47,545 nt of DNA from Oxalobacteraceae bacterium (GCA_947448025.1 CANFLV010000025.1:1-47545), one strand, 5' to 3'. Positions 10,145 to 19,608 are shown, counted from the first letter of the stretch. A program made the numbers and translations. Notes: generated from the letters alone by a model not told the origin.

Positions 10145-10740
10145 TGGACATTAAAAAACTGCAATCCCTCGTCATCGACGCGCTCGAAGACGTCAAAGCC
10201 CAGGACATCAAGATTTACGACACGTCCCATCTGACGAGCCTGTTCGACCGCATCGCGATCGCCTCCGGTACCTCGAACCGCCAGACGAAATCCCTGGCCG
10301 CGTCCGTACGTGACAAGGTCAAGGAAAACGGCGGCAGGATCGTCAGCGTCGAAGGCGAAACGACCGGCGAATGGGTACTGGTCGACCTGGGTGACATGAT
10401 CGTGCACATCATGCAGCCGGCAATCCGTGCGTATTACCGTCTGGAAGAAATCTGGGGCGAGAAGGAAGTCAGCTTCGGTGCAGCAAAACGCGTCAGCACA
10501 GCGACCAAAACCGTCGTCGACGACGAACCGAAAAAAGTCTCACGCCATCTGACGACGAGCCAGTCGGCACCTGAAGAAATGCCGAAAAAAGTCGCAGCCA
10601 AGAAAGTCGCCGCGAAAAAGACTACCGCGCGCAAAACCGTCGCCAAGACCCCGGTCGGCAAGACGATCAAGGTCGCTGCTTCCAAGTCCGCGACTACTGC
10701 CAAGAAAGCGCCTGCCAAACGCGCCACCAAAGCAGCCTAA
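10144..10740 (+). CDS. rsfS: Ribosomal silencing factor RsfS with Lys/Ala-rich tail
   Basis: RsfS binds ribosomal protein L14 and blocks joining of the ribosomal subunits during starvation. Residues 1 to about 110 form the RsfS domain (ASGTSNRQTKSLA, WVLVDLGDMIVHIM, YRLEEIWG). A tail of about 80 residues follows that is rich in Lys, Ala and Thr, with repeats of the type KKVAAKK and a terminal AKRATKAA, much like bacterial histone H1-like proteins. The total of 198 residues is far longer than the usual 105-120. The order nadD-rsfS-rlmH is conserved in many bacteria. The tail may bind nucleic acid; that is inference. Confidence 0.93.
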   Translation: MDIKKLQSLVIDALEDVKAQDIKIYDTSHLTSLFDRIAIASGTSNRQTKSLAASVRDKVKENGGRIVSVEGETTGEWVLVDLGDMIVHIMQPAIRAYYRLEEIWGEKEVSFGAAKRVSTATKTVVDDEPKKVSRHLTTSQSAPEEMPKKVAAKKVAAKKTTARKTVAKTPVGKTIKVAASKSATTAKKAPAKRATKAA

Positions 10741-10749
10741 GGACGCAGC

Positions 10750-11220
10750 ATGCAGCTCGTCATTGCGGCGGTCGGCCACAAGATGCCGGACTGGATCGCG
10801 ACCGCCTTTGGCGAATATGCCAAACGCATGCCGCCGGAGCTGCGCATCGTGCTCAAGGAAATCAAGCCGGTCGAACGCTCCGGCAGCCGCACGGCCGAGA
10901 CCGTGATGGAGCAAGAGCGTAGCCGTATTGAAGCGGCGATTCCGAAAGGATCGCGCATCATTGCGCTCGATGAGCACGGCCGAGACTGGACCTCCGTGCA
11001 ACTGTCGCAAAATCTGCTGGGCTGGCAGCAAGATGGACGTGATGTTACATTCGTCATTGGCGGCGCCGATGGCCTCGATGCCGGCTTCAAGTCCGGCGCA
11101 GACCAGCTGATCCGGATCTCGAGCATGACCCTGCCGCATGGCATGGTGCGCGTCATTCTCGCCGAACAACTTTACCGCGCCTGGTCGATTACACAAAACC
11201 ATCCTTATCATCGGGTTTGA
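10750..11220 (+). CDS. rlmH: 23S rRNA pseudouridine-1915 N3-methyltransferase
   Basis: SPOUT-class methyltransferase that modifies pseudouridine 1915 of 23S rRNA with S-adenosylmethionine. The 156-residue protein matches the family length. The C-terminal trefoil-knot cofactor site is seen in [10 protein letters not shown] and in the segment [21 protein letters not shown], followed by the terminal NHPYHR motif. It starts 9 bp after rsfS and ends 46 bp before maf, within the hemF-rng run. Confidence 0.96.
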   Translation: MQLVIAAVGHKMPDWIATAFGEYAKRMPPELRIVLKEIKPVERSGSRTAETVMEQERSRIEAAIPKGSRIIALDEHGRDWTSVQLSQNLLGWQQDGRDVTFVIGGADGLDAGFKSGADQLIRISSMTLPHGMVRVILAEQLYRAWSITQNHPYHRV

Positions 11221-11266
11221 AGCGACACTAACGACGCGGCACTAACGAGGCACTGACACAGCGGCG

Positions 11267-11887
11267 ATGAAATCCTCCGACCAGAAAATCTACCTCGCTT
11301 CGCAAAGCCCACGCCGGCGTGAATTGCTGCGGCAAATCGGCGTCGATTTTGAATTGCTGTTGATGCGCGATCATGTGCCGCGCGGCCCCGAGGTCGACGA
11401 ATCGGTCTTACCCGGCGAAACGCCCGAAGTCTATGTCGCGCGCGTCACTACCGCCAAGGCGCTATGCGCGCAAGGCATCAAGAAGCTGCGCAAATTACCG
11501 CAACGCCTGATCCTGTCGGCAGACACGACTGTGACGATAGACGGCCTAATCCTGGGCAAACCCGCCGACCCTGCCGAAGCTGCGGCCATGATGACGCTGC
11601 TGTCGGGTCGCACGCATCAGGTGATGACCTGCGTGTGCGTCGTGGATGGCGAGCAGCGCTGGCAAACGATGCAGGTCTCTTCCGTCACATTCAACACCTT
11701 ATCCATCGATATGATCAACGCCTACTGTGCCAGCAGCGAGCCTTATGACAAGGCTGGCGGCTACGGCATCCAAGGCATGGCAGCACTGTTCATTCGCGAC
11801 ATCAGCGGCAGCTATTCCGGCATCATGGGCCTGCCCCTGTTTGAAACCGCACAACTCTTAAAACAAGCCGGCTACCGCATACTATGA
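11267..11887 (+). CDS. maf: Maf-type nucleoside triphosphate pyrophosphatase
   Basis: House-cleaning enzyme that hydrolyses non-canonical or surplus nucleoside triphosphates. The 206-residue protein has the N-terminal ASQSPRRRELL motif, the catalytic Asp region SADTTVTIDG followed by LGKP, and the PYDKAGGYGIQG motif. Residues suggest the dTTP/UTP-type (YhdE) branch, but I cannot separate it firmly from the YceF branch. The ATG chosen gives MKSSDQKIYLASQSP. Its stop overlaps the rng start as ATGA. Confidence 0.93.
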   Translation: MKSSDQKIYLASQSPRRRELLRQIGVDFELLLMRDHVPRGPEVDESVLPGETPEVYVARVTTAKALCAQGIKKLRKLPQRLILSADTTVTIDGLILGKPADPAEAAAMMTLLSGRTHQVMTCVCVVDGEQRWQTMQVSSVTFNTLSIDMINAYCASSEPYDKAGGYGIQGMAALFIRDISGSYSGIMGLPLFETAQLLKQAGYRIL

Positions 11888-13338
11888 GCGACAACATCCT
11901 CATCAACATCACGCCGCAGGAAACACGCGTCGCCCTGGTCTTTCAAGGCTCCGTGCAGGAACTGCATATCGAACGCACGCTCTCGCGCGGCATGGCCGGC
12001 AATGTCTATCTCGGCAAGGTCGTGCGCGTGCTACCCGGCATGCAGTCGGCCTTCATCGATATCGGCCTCGAACGCGCCGCCTTCCTCCATGTGGCCGACA
12101 TCTGGGAAGCGCGCAATAGTGCGCCGCCGCCGGCACCGATCGAACGCCTGCTGTACGACGGCCAGGCGGTCATGGTGCAAGTCGTGAAAGACCCGATCGG
12201 CACCAAGGGTGCGCGCCTGTCGACACAGATCTCGATTGCAGGGCGCATGCTGGTCTACCTGCCGCAGGATTCGCATATCGGCGTGTCGCAGCGCATCGGC
12301 AACGAAGCCGAACGTGAACTGTTACGCGAAAAAGTGCAGCGGCTCTTGAAAACAGATGAAAAAGGCGGCTTCATCATCCGTACCATGGCCGAAGACGCCT
12401 CCGACACCGACCTTGAGTCCGACGTCGAATACCTGCGCAAGACCTGGGCGTCCATCGCACAGCTGGCGAAAACCCGCCCGGCGCCTTCATTGCTGTATCA
12501 GGACCTGAGTCTGGCGCAACGCGTACTACGCGACTTCGTCAATGACGAGACCACCAGCCTGCAAGTCGATTCGCGTGAAAATTTCCTCAAGCTGCAGGCC
12601 TTCGGCACGACTTATACGCCGTCGGTGCTGTCCAAGCTCATGCATTACACTGGCGAGCGACCGCTGTTCGATTTGTATGGCGTCGAAGAAGAAATCCTGC
12701 GCGCGCTCGGCCGGCGCGTCGACCTGAAATCCGGCGGCTACCTGATCGTCGACCAGACCGAAGCGATGACGACGGTGGACGTCAATACCGGCAGCTACGT
12801 CAACGGCCGTAATTTCGATGACACGATTTTCAAGACCAATCTCGAAGCCGCGCAAGCCATTGCGCGCCAGCTGCGACTGCGTAATCTCGGCGGCATCATC
12901 GTGCTCGATTTCATCGACATGGAAAACAACGAGCACAAGACCGCCGTGCTGAGTGAATTGAACAAGGCACTGTCGCGCGACCGCACGAAAATTTCGGTAT
13001 CGGGCTTCTCGGCCTTGGGCCTGGTCGAAATGACACGCAAGCGCACCCGCGAATCCCTAGCACACATCCTCTGCGAGCCCTGCCCTGCCTGCAGCGGCAA
13101 AGGCCAGGTCAAGACGGCCCGCACTATCTGCTATGAAATCCTGCGCGAGCTGCTGCGTGAAGCCAAGCAATTCAATCCGCGCGAATTCCGCATCCTCGCC
13201 TCGCAAGTCGTGGTCGACATGTTCCTCGAAGAAGAGTCGCAGCATCTGGCCATGCTGGGGGACTTTGTCGCCAAGCCGATTTCACTGCAGGTGGAGAATA
13301 TGTATCATCAGGAGCAGTACGACATTATCCTGATGTAA
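11884..13338 (+). CDS. rng: Ribonuclease G
   Basis: Endoribonuclease that trims the 5' end of 16S rRNA and degrades some mRNAs. The 484-residue protein has an S1-like RNA-binding region near residues 38-120 and the catalytic aspartates at about 299 (VDVNTG) and 342/345 (VLDFIDME). The zinc-link cysteine cluster CEPCPACSGKG lies at 397-407. It lacks the long C-terminal scaffold of RNase E. The start overlaps the maf stop by 4 bp (ATGA), and it is the last gene of the run. Confidence 0.96.
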   Translation: MSDNILINITPQETRVALVFQGSVQELHIERTLSRGMAGNVYLGKVVRVLPGMQSAFIDIGLERAAFLHVADIWEARNSAPPPAPIERLLYDGQAVMVQVVKDPIGTKGARLSTQISIAGRMLVYLPQDSHIGVSQRIGNEAERELLREKVQRLLKTDEKGGFIIRTMAEDASDTDLESDVEYLRKTWASIAQLAKTRPAPSLLYQDLSLAQRVLRDFVNDETTSLQVDSRENFLKLQAFGTTYTPSVLSKLMHYTGERPLFDLYGVEEEILRALGRRVDLKSGGYLIVDQTEAMTTVDVNTGSYVNGRNFDDTIFKTNLEAAQAIARQLRLRNLGGIIVLDFIDMENNEHKTAVLSELNKALSRDRTKISVSGFSALGLVEMTRKRTRESLAHILCEPCPACSGKGQVKTARTICYEILRELLREAKQFNPREFRILASQVVVDMFLEEESQHLAMLGDFVAKPISLQVENMYHQEQYDIILM

Positions 13339-13417
13339 GCACTACCAATCGGGTGCGCGCAACACCCTGCGATTTTTATCAATCAAATACTATTGAGCAA
13401 CTGCTACGACCGGCGAC

Positions 13418-14704
13418 ATGCTGCATGATCAGGCTATCGATCTCCAACTTGATATCGCCGAGGATTGCATGGATGCCAATGGTCAGACCACGCTCTGGTA
13501 CAACGCCCGCATTGCCACCAACAGCGCAGCCCGTGCCATTATCGAGCAAGGCGCCATTGTCGTGCGCGACGATCACATCATCTGGCTGGGCCAGCAGTCC
13601 GAACTGCCACCCGAATTCAATCACCTGCACACACGCCATGATGCGGGTCGTCAGTGGATCACCCCGGGCTTGATCGATTGCCATACGCATTTGGTGCATG
13701 GCGGCGATCGCGCCGATGAATTTTTCATGCGGCGCGCTGAATGCGCCAACCCTGAAACGAACAGACGCGACAGCGATATCCTGGCGACCGTGAAAGCAAC
13801 TTGCACCGCCGATGAAGCGAGCTTGTTACGGCAATCGGCGCGCCGGCTTGAGGCGCTAATGGCTGAAGGCGTGACCGTGGTCGAAATCAAATCAGGTTAT
13901 GGGCTCGATCTCGACAGTGAGCGCAAGATGTTGCGAGTCGCCAGGCTGTTGGCCGCGCATTATCCGGTCAGTATTTATTCGAGCTTCCTGGCGGCGCATG
14001 TGCTGCCGGCACAGTACTTTGGGCGCGCCGATGAATACATCAAGCTGGTGTGCGAAATGATCCTGCCTTGCCTGCATCAGGAGGGCTTGATCGACAGCGT
14101 CGACGTGACCTGCGGTGCGCCCGGCTTTACCTTGGCACACAGTGAGCACGTACTGGCGACGGCACAGCATCTGCAATTGCCGGTCCGGATGCATGTCGGA
14201 CAAGGTTCCCCGAACGGCAGCACCAAACTTGCCGCGCGCTACCGGGCCTTATCCGTTGATCACCTTGCACGGCTGGATGAGGCCGACGTCGTGGCAATGA
14301 AAGGGGCAGGCATGGTCGCTGTGTTATTACCCGGGACCTTCCACTCATTGCACGAGCGCCGTATGCCGCAGATAGATTTACTGCGCCAATACCAGGTCCC
14401 CATCGCGATCGCCACCGACAGCAATCCCGAGACCTCGCCTTGCAGCTCCCTTTTATTGATGCTGAATGTGGCATGCACACGCTTCCGGCTCAGTGCCGCT
14501 GAAGCATTAAGCGGCGTAACCGTGCATGCTGCGCAGGCGCTCGGCCAAAGTGATCGTCATGGTGTGCTGGAGGTCGGACGGCAGGCGGACTTTGTCATGT
14601 GGGACGTCGATTCGCTGGCCGAACTAGCCTACTGGACCGGACTAAGGCGCAGCAGCGCGGTCGTGCGCCACGGCGTGATGCGCGATAACAGCAGCTTCGT
14701 TTAA
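13418..14704 (+). CDS. hutI: Imidazolonepropionase-like amidohydrolase, divergent
   Basis: The 428-residue protein has the fold and motifs of imidazolonepropionase, the third enzyme of histidine breakdown. Metal ligands appear present: DCHTHLVHGG, RMHVGQG, SVDHL and ATDSNPETSP. Several places differ from ordinary HutI as I remember it: the usual FCE segment reads TCG in VDVTCGAPGF, the HAEQLS-type segment reads HVGQGS, LLPGAFYFLRE reads LLPGTFHSLHE, and SNPGTSP reads SNPETSP. No hutH, hutU or hutG lies nearby. It may be a diverged HutI or an enzyme for a related cyclic substrate. It overlaps the convergent waaF gene by 4 bp at their stop codons. Confidence 0.75.
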   Translation: MLHDQAIDLQLDIAEDCMDANGQTTLWYNARIATNSAARAIIEQGAIVVRDDHIIWLGQQSELPPEFNHLHTRHDAGRQWITPGLIDCHTHLVHGGDRADEFFMRRAECANPETNRRDSDILATVKATCTADEASLLRQSARRLEALMAEGVTVVEIKSGYGLDLDSERKMLRVARLLAAHYPVSIYSSFLAAHVLPAQYFGRADEYIKLVCEMILPCLHQEGLIDSVDVTCGAPGFTLAHSEHVLATAQHLQLPVRMHVGQGSPNGSTKLAARYRALSVDHLARLDEADVVAMKGAGMVAVLLPGTFHSLHERRMPQIDLLRQYQVPIAIATDSNPETSPCSSLLLMLNVACTRFRLSAAEALSGVTVHAAQALGQSDRHGVLEVGRQADFVMWDVDSLAELAYWTGLRRSSAVVRHGVMRDNSSFV

Positions 14705-15726
14705 AACAAAGGCGACAGCGGCTGCCAGATCATCTCCGGCGAAATTTTCTGCATGCAGTCATGATGACCAAGCGGGCATTCACGCTGCCGGCACGGTGCG
14801 CAGGCAAGGTGCAAGGAAATTGATGCTGCAACATCCGAAAACGGTGGCGCATGATCGGGATCGGTCGGCCCATAAATGGCCACGAGCGGACGATTCAGTG
14901 CTGATGCAATATGCAGCAAACCCGAGTCATTGCTCACGACGGCCGCGGCCTTTGCGATCAGCGCAATGGCCTGAGACAAGGACGTCACACCGGCAAGGTT
15001 CATCACAGTCGGTGCGCTGACGACGATTTCTTCACACACGACACGATCCTTGGGCGAGCCGAGCAAGACGATTTGCGCCTGCGGCTGCGTGCGCTGGATC
15101 AGCGCTGCGAGCGCGGCAAAATGCCCGGTCGGCCAGCGCTTGGCTGAACCAAATTCTGAACCTGGCGCAAAGATGATCAGCGGCGCATCTTCACGTAATC
15201 CGTTCTCTCTCTCGACCGCACTAATCTGTGCCGCCGTCACATGCAAGGCCGGCTTGGGCAAATCCGACACAGGTGTGTACGCAGCCGACGGCGTCCCTGC
15301 CAGCGCCGCATAAAACGCGACCATCGCGCGCGGCGCTTTCTTGTCATTGTGATGCATTACATTGAGCAGGCCATAACGCATCTCACCACGATAACCGACG
15401 CGCTGGGGTATGCCCGCCAGCCATGGAATCAGCGCAAATTTCAGGGTATTCGGTAGCACGTAGGCATCGGCATAGCCACGCGCGCGCAGCTGTTTTGCGA
15501 ACGCCCAGCGCTCGGCCAATTGCAGCGCGCCATGCCGGAACGGCGCTTCGATGACCGTATCAACGCAGGCCATCGCGCGCCAAACCGGCGCGACCCAGGC
15601 CGGCGCGAGAACATCAATGGCCCGCTGCGGCTGCTGGCGCCGCAGCAGCTGTAGCAAGGGCTCGGCCATGACCGCATCACCGATCCAGTTCGGCGAAATG
15701 ACCAGCGTGCGCAAACGGTCTGTCAC
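14701..15726 (-). CDS. waaF: ADP-heptose:LPS heptosyltransferase II
   Basis: Glycosyltransferase family 9 enzyme that adds the second heptose to the LPS inner core at the cytoplasmic face of the inner membrane. The 341-residue protein shows the N-terminal PNWIGDAVMAEPLL motif, the segment FAPGSEFGSAKRWP and the ADP-heptose site VAIYGPTDPDHAPP. The cysteine-rich end (CAPCRQRECPLGHHDC) is typical of WaaF. Its ATG overlaps the msbA stop by 4 bp, so the pair forms an msbA-waaF operon. Confidence 0.94.
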   Translation of the reverse strand: MTDRLRTLVISPNWIGDAVMAEPLLQLLRRQQPQRAIDVLAPAWVAPVWRAMACVDTVIEAPFRHGALQLAERWAFAKQLRARGYADAYVLPNTLKFALIPWLAGIPQRVGYRGEMRYGLLNVMHHNDKKAPRAMVAFYAALAGTPSAAYTPVSDLPKPALHVTAAQISAVERENGLREDAPLIIFAPGSEFGSAKRWPTGHFAALAALIQRTQPQAQIVLLGSPKDRVVCEEIVVSAPTVMNLAGVTSLSQAIALIAKAAAVVSNDSGLLHIASALNRPLVAIYGPTDPDHAPPFSDVAASISLHLACAPCRQRECPLGHHDCMQKISPEMIWQPLSPLF

Positions 15727-17459
15727 GCGACTTCCTTCTCAAATTGCAGGTGGTACAGGTTCGCATAGACTTCATTACGCGCCAGCAGTTCGGCATGCGT
15801 ACCGGTCTCGACAATACGCCCATGCACGAGCACGACGATGCGGCTGGCACGCTCGATGGTCGACAGTCGATGTGCAATCACGAGCGTGGTGCGGCCCTGC
15901 ATCAGGTGATCGAGTGCTGCCTGCACCGCGCGTTCGGATTCCGTGTCGAGCGCCGAGGTCGCCTCATCAAGAATCAGGATCGGCGCATCCTTGTAAATCG
16001 CGCGCGCAATCGCCAGGCGCTGGCGCTGACCACCCGACAGGCGTGAACCGTTATCGCCGATCTGCGTCTGCAAGCCATCCGGCAGATTCGCGATGACTTC
16101 ATCGAGATAAGCCGCCGTCGCGGCAGCGGCAATCCGCGCCGCATCGGGCGCAGCATCGCCATAGGCGATATTGGCAGCGACCGTGTCATCGAACAGCACG
16201 ACCTGCTGGCTGACCATGGCGATCTGGGCGCGCAGGCTGAGTAGTGAGATATTGTCGAGCACTTCACCATCGAGCAGGATGTGTCCGCTGGTAGTCGAAT
16301 AAAATCCGGGCACCAGATTGACCAGCGTGGATTTGCCGCCACCCGACATGCCGACGAAAGCGATGGTCTCGCCGGGCGCGATCGACAGATTGATGTTGGC
16401 CAGCGCCGGCTGGTTTTGTCCCGGATAGGTAAAGCTCGCATCGCGGAACTCGAGTCGGCCCGCAGCACGGGCAGCGAGCGTCTTGCCATTGATGCGCTCA
16501 GGTGTGGAATCGATCAGCAGATACACAGCGTCGGCGGCGGCCATACCGCGCTGCAAAGGACCGTTGAGTTCGGCCAGATGTTTCATCGGCGTGAGCAGCA
16601 TCAGCATGGCCGTAATGAAGGACACGAATGCACCGACCGTGGTCTGGCCGTGGCTCGCCTGGATCAAGGCGATCACCATCACGGTCGCCACAGCACAGGA
16701 CGCCATGACCTGCGTGAGCGGCACCGTCGCGGCAAACGTTGTCGTCAAACGCATCGTATAGCCGCGCAATTTCGAGGCGCGTTCTTCAAAGCGCCTTTTT
16801 TCAAAGGTTTGGCCGCCAAAGATCTTGATGACCTGATGCGCGCGCGTGGTCTCTTCGATCACCTGCGTCATTTCCGCATTCACTTCCAGCAGGCTCTTGT
16901 TGAGTCGGCGCAGTCGCTTGGCAGTCAGGCGAATCACGCCGGCGGTCAGCGGCAGCAAAATCAGCGCCACCAGCGTGAGGCGCCAGTTCAGATAAAACAG
17001 GTAGCCGAGCAGGCCAATGAAGGTCAGTGAATCGCGCACAAAGGAGGTAAAGACCTTCGTGATCATCTCGACGATCTGCTGTACTTCGAACATCAGCGAA
17101 TTAATCACACGACCGACAGAATTGGCCGCATAAAAGTCGAGCGGCACTTCGAGTACGCGCGCGAATGCCTGACGCCGCAGCTCGACCAGCAGCTTCGACG
17201 AAACCCAGGTCATCATGTAATTGGTCAGGTAAGTCGACAGACCGCGCAGGACGAAAATCCCGATCACGGCTATCGGCACGAGCCAGATCTGGAAGCCGGG
17301 CTTGTTGCCAAAGCCGTTGTCCAGCACGTTCTGCAACACGGCCGGGAACATTGGTTCAGTCGCGGCAGTAAGGAGCATGCCGATAAACGCGAGCGCGAGG
17401 CGACCTTTGTAGGCAGGCACCATCTTCGCGAGTCGCTTCAGGTGCGACGGAATTTTCAT
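15723..17459 (-). CDS. msbA: Lipid A export ABC transporter (MsbA type)
   Basis: Homodimeric exporter that flips lipid A-core from the inner to the outer leaflet of the inner membrane. With ATG 17459 the protein has 578 residues: an N-terminal six-helix membrane domain and a C-terminal ATPase domain. The Walker A motif is GMSGGGKST, the signature LSGGQRQRLAIARA and the Walker B ILILDEATSALD. The frame opens two codons earlier at a TTG; ATG giving MKIPSHLKRL is preferred. The coupled waaF downstream and the glycosyltransferases on the other strand support an LPS role. Confidence 0.92.
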   Translation of the reverse strand: MKIPSHLKRLAKMVPAYKGRLALAFIGMLLTAATEPMFPAVLQNVLDNGFGNKPGFQIWLVPIAVIGIFVLRGLSTYLTNYMMTWVSSKLLVELRRQAFARVLEVPLDFYAANSVGRVINSLMFEVQQIVEMITKVFTSFVRDSLTFIGLLGYLFYLNWRLTLVALILLPLTAGVIRLTAKRLRRLNKSLLEVNAEMTQVIEETTRAHQVIKIFGGQTFEKRRFEERASKLRGYTMRLTTTFAATVPLTQVMASCAVATVMVIALIQASHGQTTVGAFVSFITAMLMLLTPMKHLAELNGPLQRGMAAADAVYLLIDSTPERINGKTLAARAAGRLEFRDASFTYPGQNQPALANINLSIAPGETIAFVGMSGGGKSTLVNLVPGFYSTTSGHILLDGEVLDNISLLSLRAQIAMVSQQVVLFDDTVAANIAYGDAAPDAARIAAAATAAYLDEVIANLPDGLQTQIGDNGSRLSGGQRQRLAIARAIYKDAPILILDEATSALDTESERAVQAALDHLMQGRTTLVIAHRLSTIERASRIVVLVHGRIVETGTHAELLARNEVYANLYHLQFEKEVA

Positions 17460-17548
17460 TGTCAATTCACTTATTTATGTGGCGCATCCGGCGCGCGCAG
17501 GGCAAACGATGGATTACAATTCAGGCGGAAAAACCCGATCGCGAGCCC

Positions 17549-18325
17549 ATGAAACTATCCGTCATCATCATCACGAAGAATGAAGCTGGCAACATCCAGG
17601 CTTGCCTCGACAGCGTCGCGTTTGCAAATGAATGGATTATAGTGGATTCGGGTAGCACCGACGGCACTGTCGCGATCGCCCGCGCCGCTGGCGCGACGGT
17701 GATTGAAACCCCGGACTGGCCCGGCTTTGGCCCGCAAAAAAACCGCGCGCTCGATGCCGCCACCGGCGACTGGGTCCTTTCGCTCGATGCCGATGAACGC
17801 ATTCCGCCGGATCTGCGCGATGAAATCCTCGCCGCGATCGCCGCCGCAAACTATGCAAGTTATACCCTGCCGCGCCTGTCGAGCTTTTGCGGTCATTTCA
17901 TCCGTCACGCCGGCTGGTATCCGGATTACATCGTGCGCCTGTTCAAAAAGGACGCCGGCCGCTTCTCTGCCGACCTCGTGCATGAAAGCGTGATCGTCGA
18001 CCAGCCCAGCGGCAGGCTGAGGACACCGATCATCCATTACAGCTACATCGATGACGACGCCTACTTGCGCAAACTCGGGCAGTATTCCACGCTGGGCGCG
18101 CAGCAAGCCTACGCCGCAGGCAAACGCAGCAGCCTCGGCAAGGCCATCCTGCACGCCTTTTCCGCCTTCCTGCGCTCCTTCGTCTTCAAGCGCGGCTTCC
18201 TCGATGGCAGCGCCGGCCTGATGGTGGCGATCTCGACGGCCGAGAGCACGTATCACAAATATTTCAAATTGATGTTGCTCACGCAAGCCAATCAACGTGG
18301 TGTGCACGATCGGCAGTCACCATGA
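17549..18325 (+). CDS. Family 2 glycosyltransferase, WaaE/KdtX-like
   Basis: The 258-residue protein is a GT-A fold glycosyltransferase resembling the LPS-core glucosyltransferase WaaE/KdtX. It begins MKLSVIIITKNE, with the nucleotide-sugar site IVDSGSTDGT and the metal-binding LDADER motif. The middle contains YPDYIVRLFKK and VHESV, typical of this branch. The open frame extends upstream to 17459, but ATG 17549 gives the standard N-terminus. It overlaps the next gene by 4 bp (ATGA). The exact sugar transferred is unknown. Confidence 0.88.
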   Translation: MKLSVIIITKNEAGNIQACLDSVAFANEWIIVDSGSTDGTVAIARAAGATVIETPDWPGFGPQKNRALDAATGDWVLSLDADERIPPDLRDEILAAIAAANYASYTLPRLSSFCGHFIRHAGWYPDYIVRLFKKDAGRFSADLVHESVIVDQPSGRLRTPIIHYSYIDDDAYLRKLGQYSTLGAQQAYAAGKRSSLGKAILHAFSAFLRSFVFKRGFLDGSAGLMVAISTAESTYHKYFKLMLLTQANQRGVHDRQSP

Positions 18326-19332
18326 CGCCCTCGCATCTGATCATTACGCGCACCGACAATATTGGCGACGTGGTCCTCACGCTGCCGATCGCCGGCTACC
18401 TGAAGACGCTGTATCCGACACTGAAAATCGGCTTCATTTGCCGCGGCTATGCGGCGGCAGTCGTGCGCCAGTGCCGCGCGATCGATTATGTGCTGGAGGT
18501 CGAGCAGCTCACGGATCCGGTCAAGAGCCTGCGCGCATCGGGCGCTGATACGATCATCTTCGGCAAGCCCGATCGCACGCTCGCCAAAGCGGCCAAAAAA
18601 GCCGGCATCGCGCAGCGCATCGGCACCAGTCATCGCGTTTTTCACTGGCTGTATTGCAATCGCCTCGCGCATTTCAGCCGCGTCAAATCGGACCTGCATG
18701 AAGCGCAGCTGAACTTTGCCTTGCTGCGGCCACTGGGCATTGAGTTCATGCCGACACTGGCACAGCTGCCGGACTTGTATCAGCTGGATGCGGCTGCGTA
18801 TGACGGCCCAGTCGCATTGGACCCGCGCTGTTTCAATGTGCTGCTGCATCCGAAATCCAACGGCAATGGCCGCGAATGGCCGGTCGCGCACTTCGCTGCG
18901 CTCGCGCGTCTGTTGCAGGCGCATGCCGATGTCCGGCTATGGGTCACCGGCAGTGAGAATGAAGGGAAATGGCTGATGCAGCATGCGGGAGAATTGCTGG
19001 CACTGCCGAATGTGACCAGCGTGTGCGGCCAGCTCACATTGGCGCAGCTGGCTGGCTTTATCGCTGCTGCCGATGGCTTGATCGCTAGTGGTACCGGGCC
19101 TTTGCATTTGTCGGCAGCCTTGGGGCAGCGGACGCTGGGCCTGTTCCCGCCGGTGAAGCCGATTCATCCGGCACGCTGGGGTGCGCTTGGCGCGCGAGCA
19201 CAGAATTTATGTCAGCCGGCCGCATGCAGCGGCTGCAAGGATGTGGCGACTTGCCAGTGCATGTTGGCGATTACGCCGGAGAGCGTGGCGCAGGTGGTGC
19301 TGGGGTGGCATCTCAACGGCCGCCCTGGATAG
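18322..19332 (+). CDS. Family 9 glycosyltransferase (heptosyltransferase-like)
   Basis: The 336-residue protein belongs to the ADP-heptose:LPS heptosyltransferase family. It has the N-terminal motif DNIGDVVLTLPIAGYLK, the central HPKSNGNGREWP segment and the donor site GTGPLHLSAALGQRTLGLFPP. A cysteine cluster near the C-terminus (CSGCKDVATCQC) resembles that of WaaF-type proteins. It is translationally coupled to the upstream GT2 gene, and both lie opposite msbA-waaF, so an LPS core role is likely. The acceptor is not known. Confidence 0.88.
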   Translation: MTPSHLIITRTDNIGDVVLTLPIAGYLKTLYPTLKIGFICRGYAAAVVRQCRAIDYVLEVEQLTDPVKSLRASGADTIIFGKPDRTLAKAAKKAGIAQRIGTSHRVFHWLYCNRLAHFSRVKSDLHEAQLNFALLRPLGIEFMPTLAQLPDLYQLDAAAYDGPVALDPRCFNVLLHPKSNGNGREWPVAHFAALARLLQAHADVRLWVTGSENEGKWLMQHAGELLALPNVTSVCGQLTLAQLAGFIAAADGLIASGTGPLHLSAALGQRTLGLFPPVKPIHPARWGALGARAQNLCQPAACSGCKDVATCQCMLAITPESVAQVVLGWHLNGRPG

Positions 19333-19349
19333 CCAGTGATCACTCTGTC

Positions 19350-19378
19350 TGGAAAAATGACTCGCTTCGGCGTATAGT
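19350..19378 (+). promoter_or_regulatory. Candidate promoter of the 68-aa/NTase pair
   Basis: A -35-like TGGAAA (19350-19355) and a -10-like TATAGT (19373-19378) are separated by 17 bp, 23 bp upstream of the ATG at 19402. The match is by eye only. It implies that this pair is an independent unit rather than part of the glycosyltransferase operon. Confidence 0.45.
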
Positions 19379-19401
19379 AATTTCAACGACCGAGAACCAT
19401 C

Positions 19402-19608
19402 ATGCAGCCCATCCACATTGCCGACTACCCGCAACTCAGCAAAATCACATGGAACCGTACCGATGCGACGACCATTGATGAGCGAGAAGCATTCGCCCTG
19501 TATGAAGCGAATTGGCGCTTTGTGGATGTCGATGCAATGCCTGCTCATGAGAAATTACTGATCGAGCACCTTAAGCAAGAAGTCGGCAAAGGCGTCATGT
19601 ATGTATAA
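19402..19608 (+). CDS. Small protein, candidate antitoxin of an NTase pair
   Basis: The 68-residue protein (MQPIHIADYPQLSKITWNR start) is acidic and carries no helix-turn-helix or membrane segment that I can see. It overlaps the next gene by 8 bp (19601-19608), the arrangement expected of a coupled two-gene module. By position it is the candidate antitoxin or partner for the nucleotidyltransferase. It does not resemble the winged-helix AbiEi antitoxin. Function is inferred from context only. Confidence 0.65.
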   Translation: MQPIHIADYPQLSKITWNRTDATTIDEREAFALYEANWRFVDVDAMPAHEKLLIEHLKQEVGKGVMYV

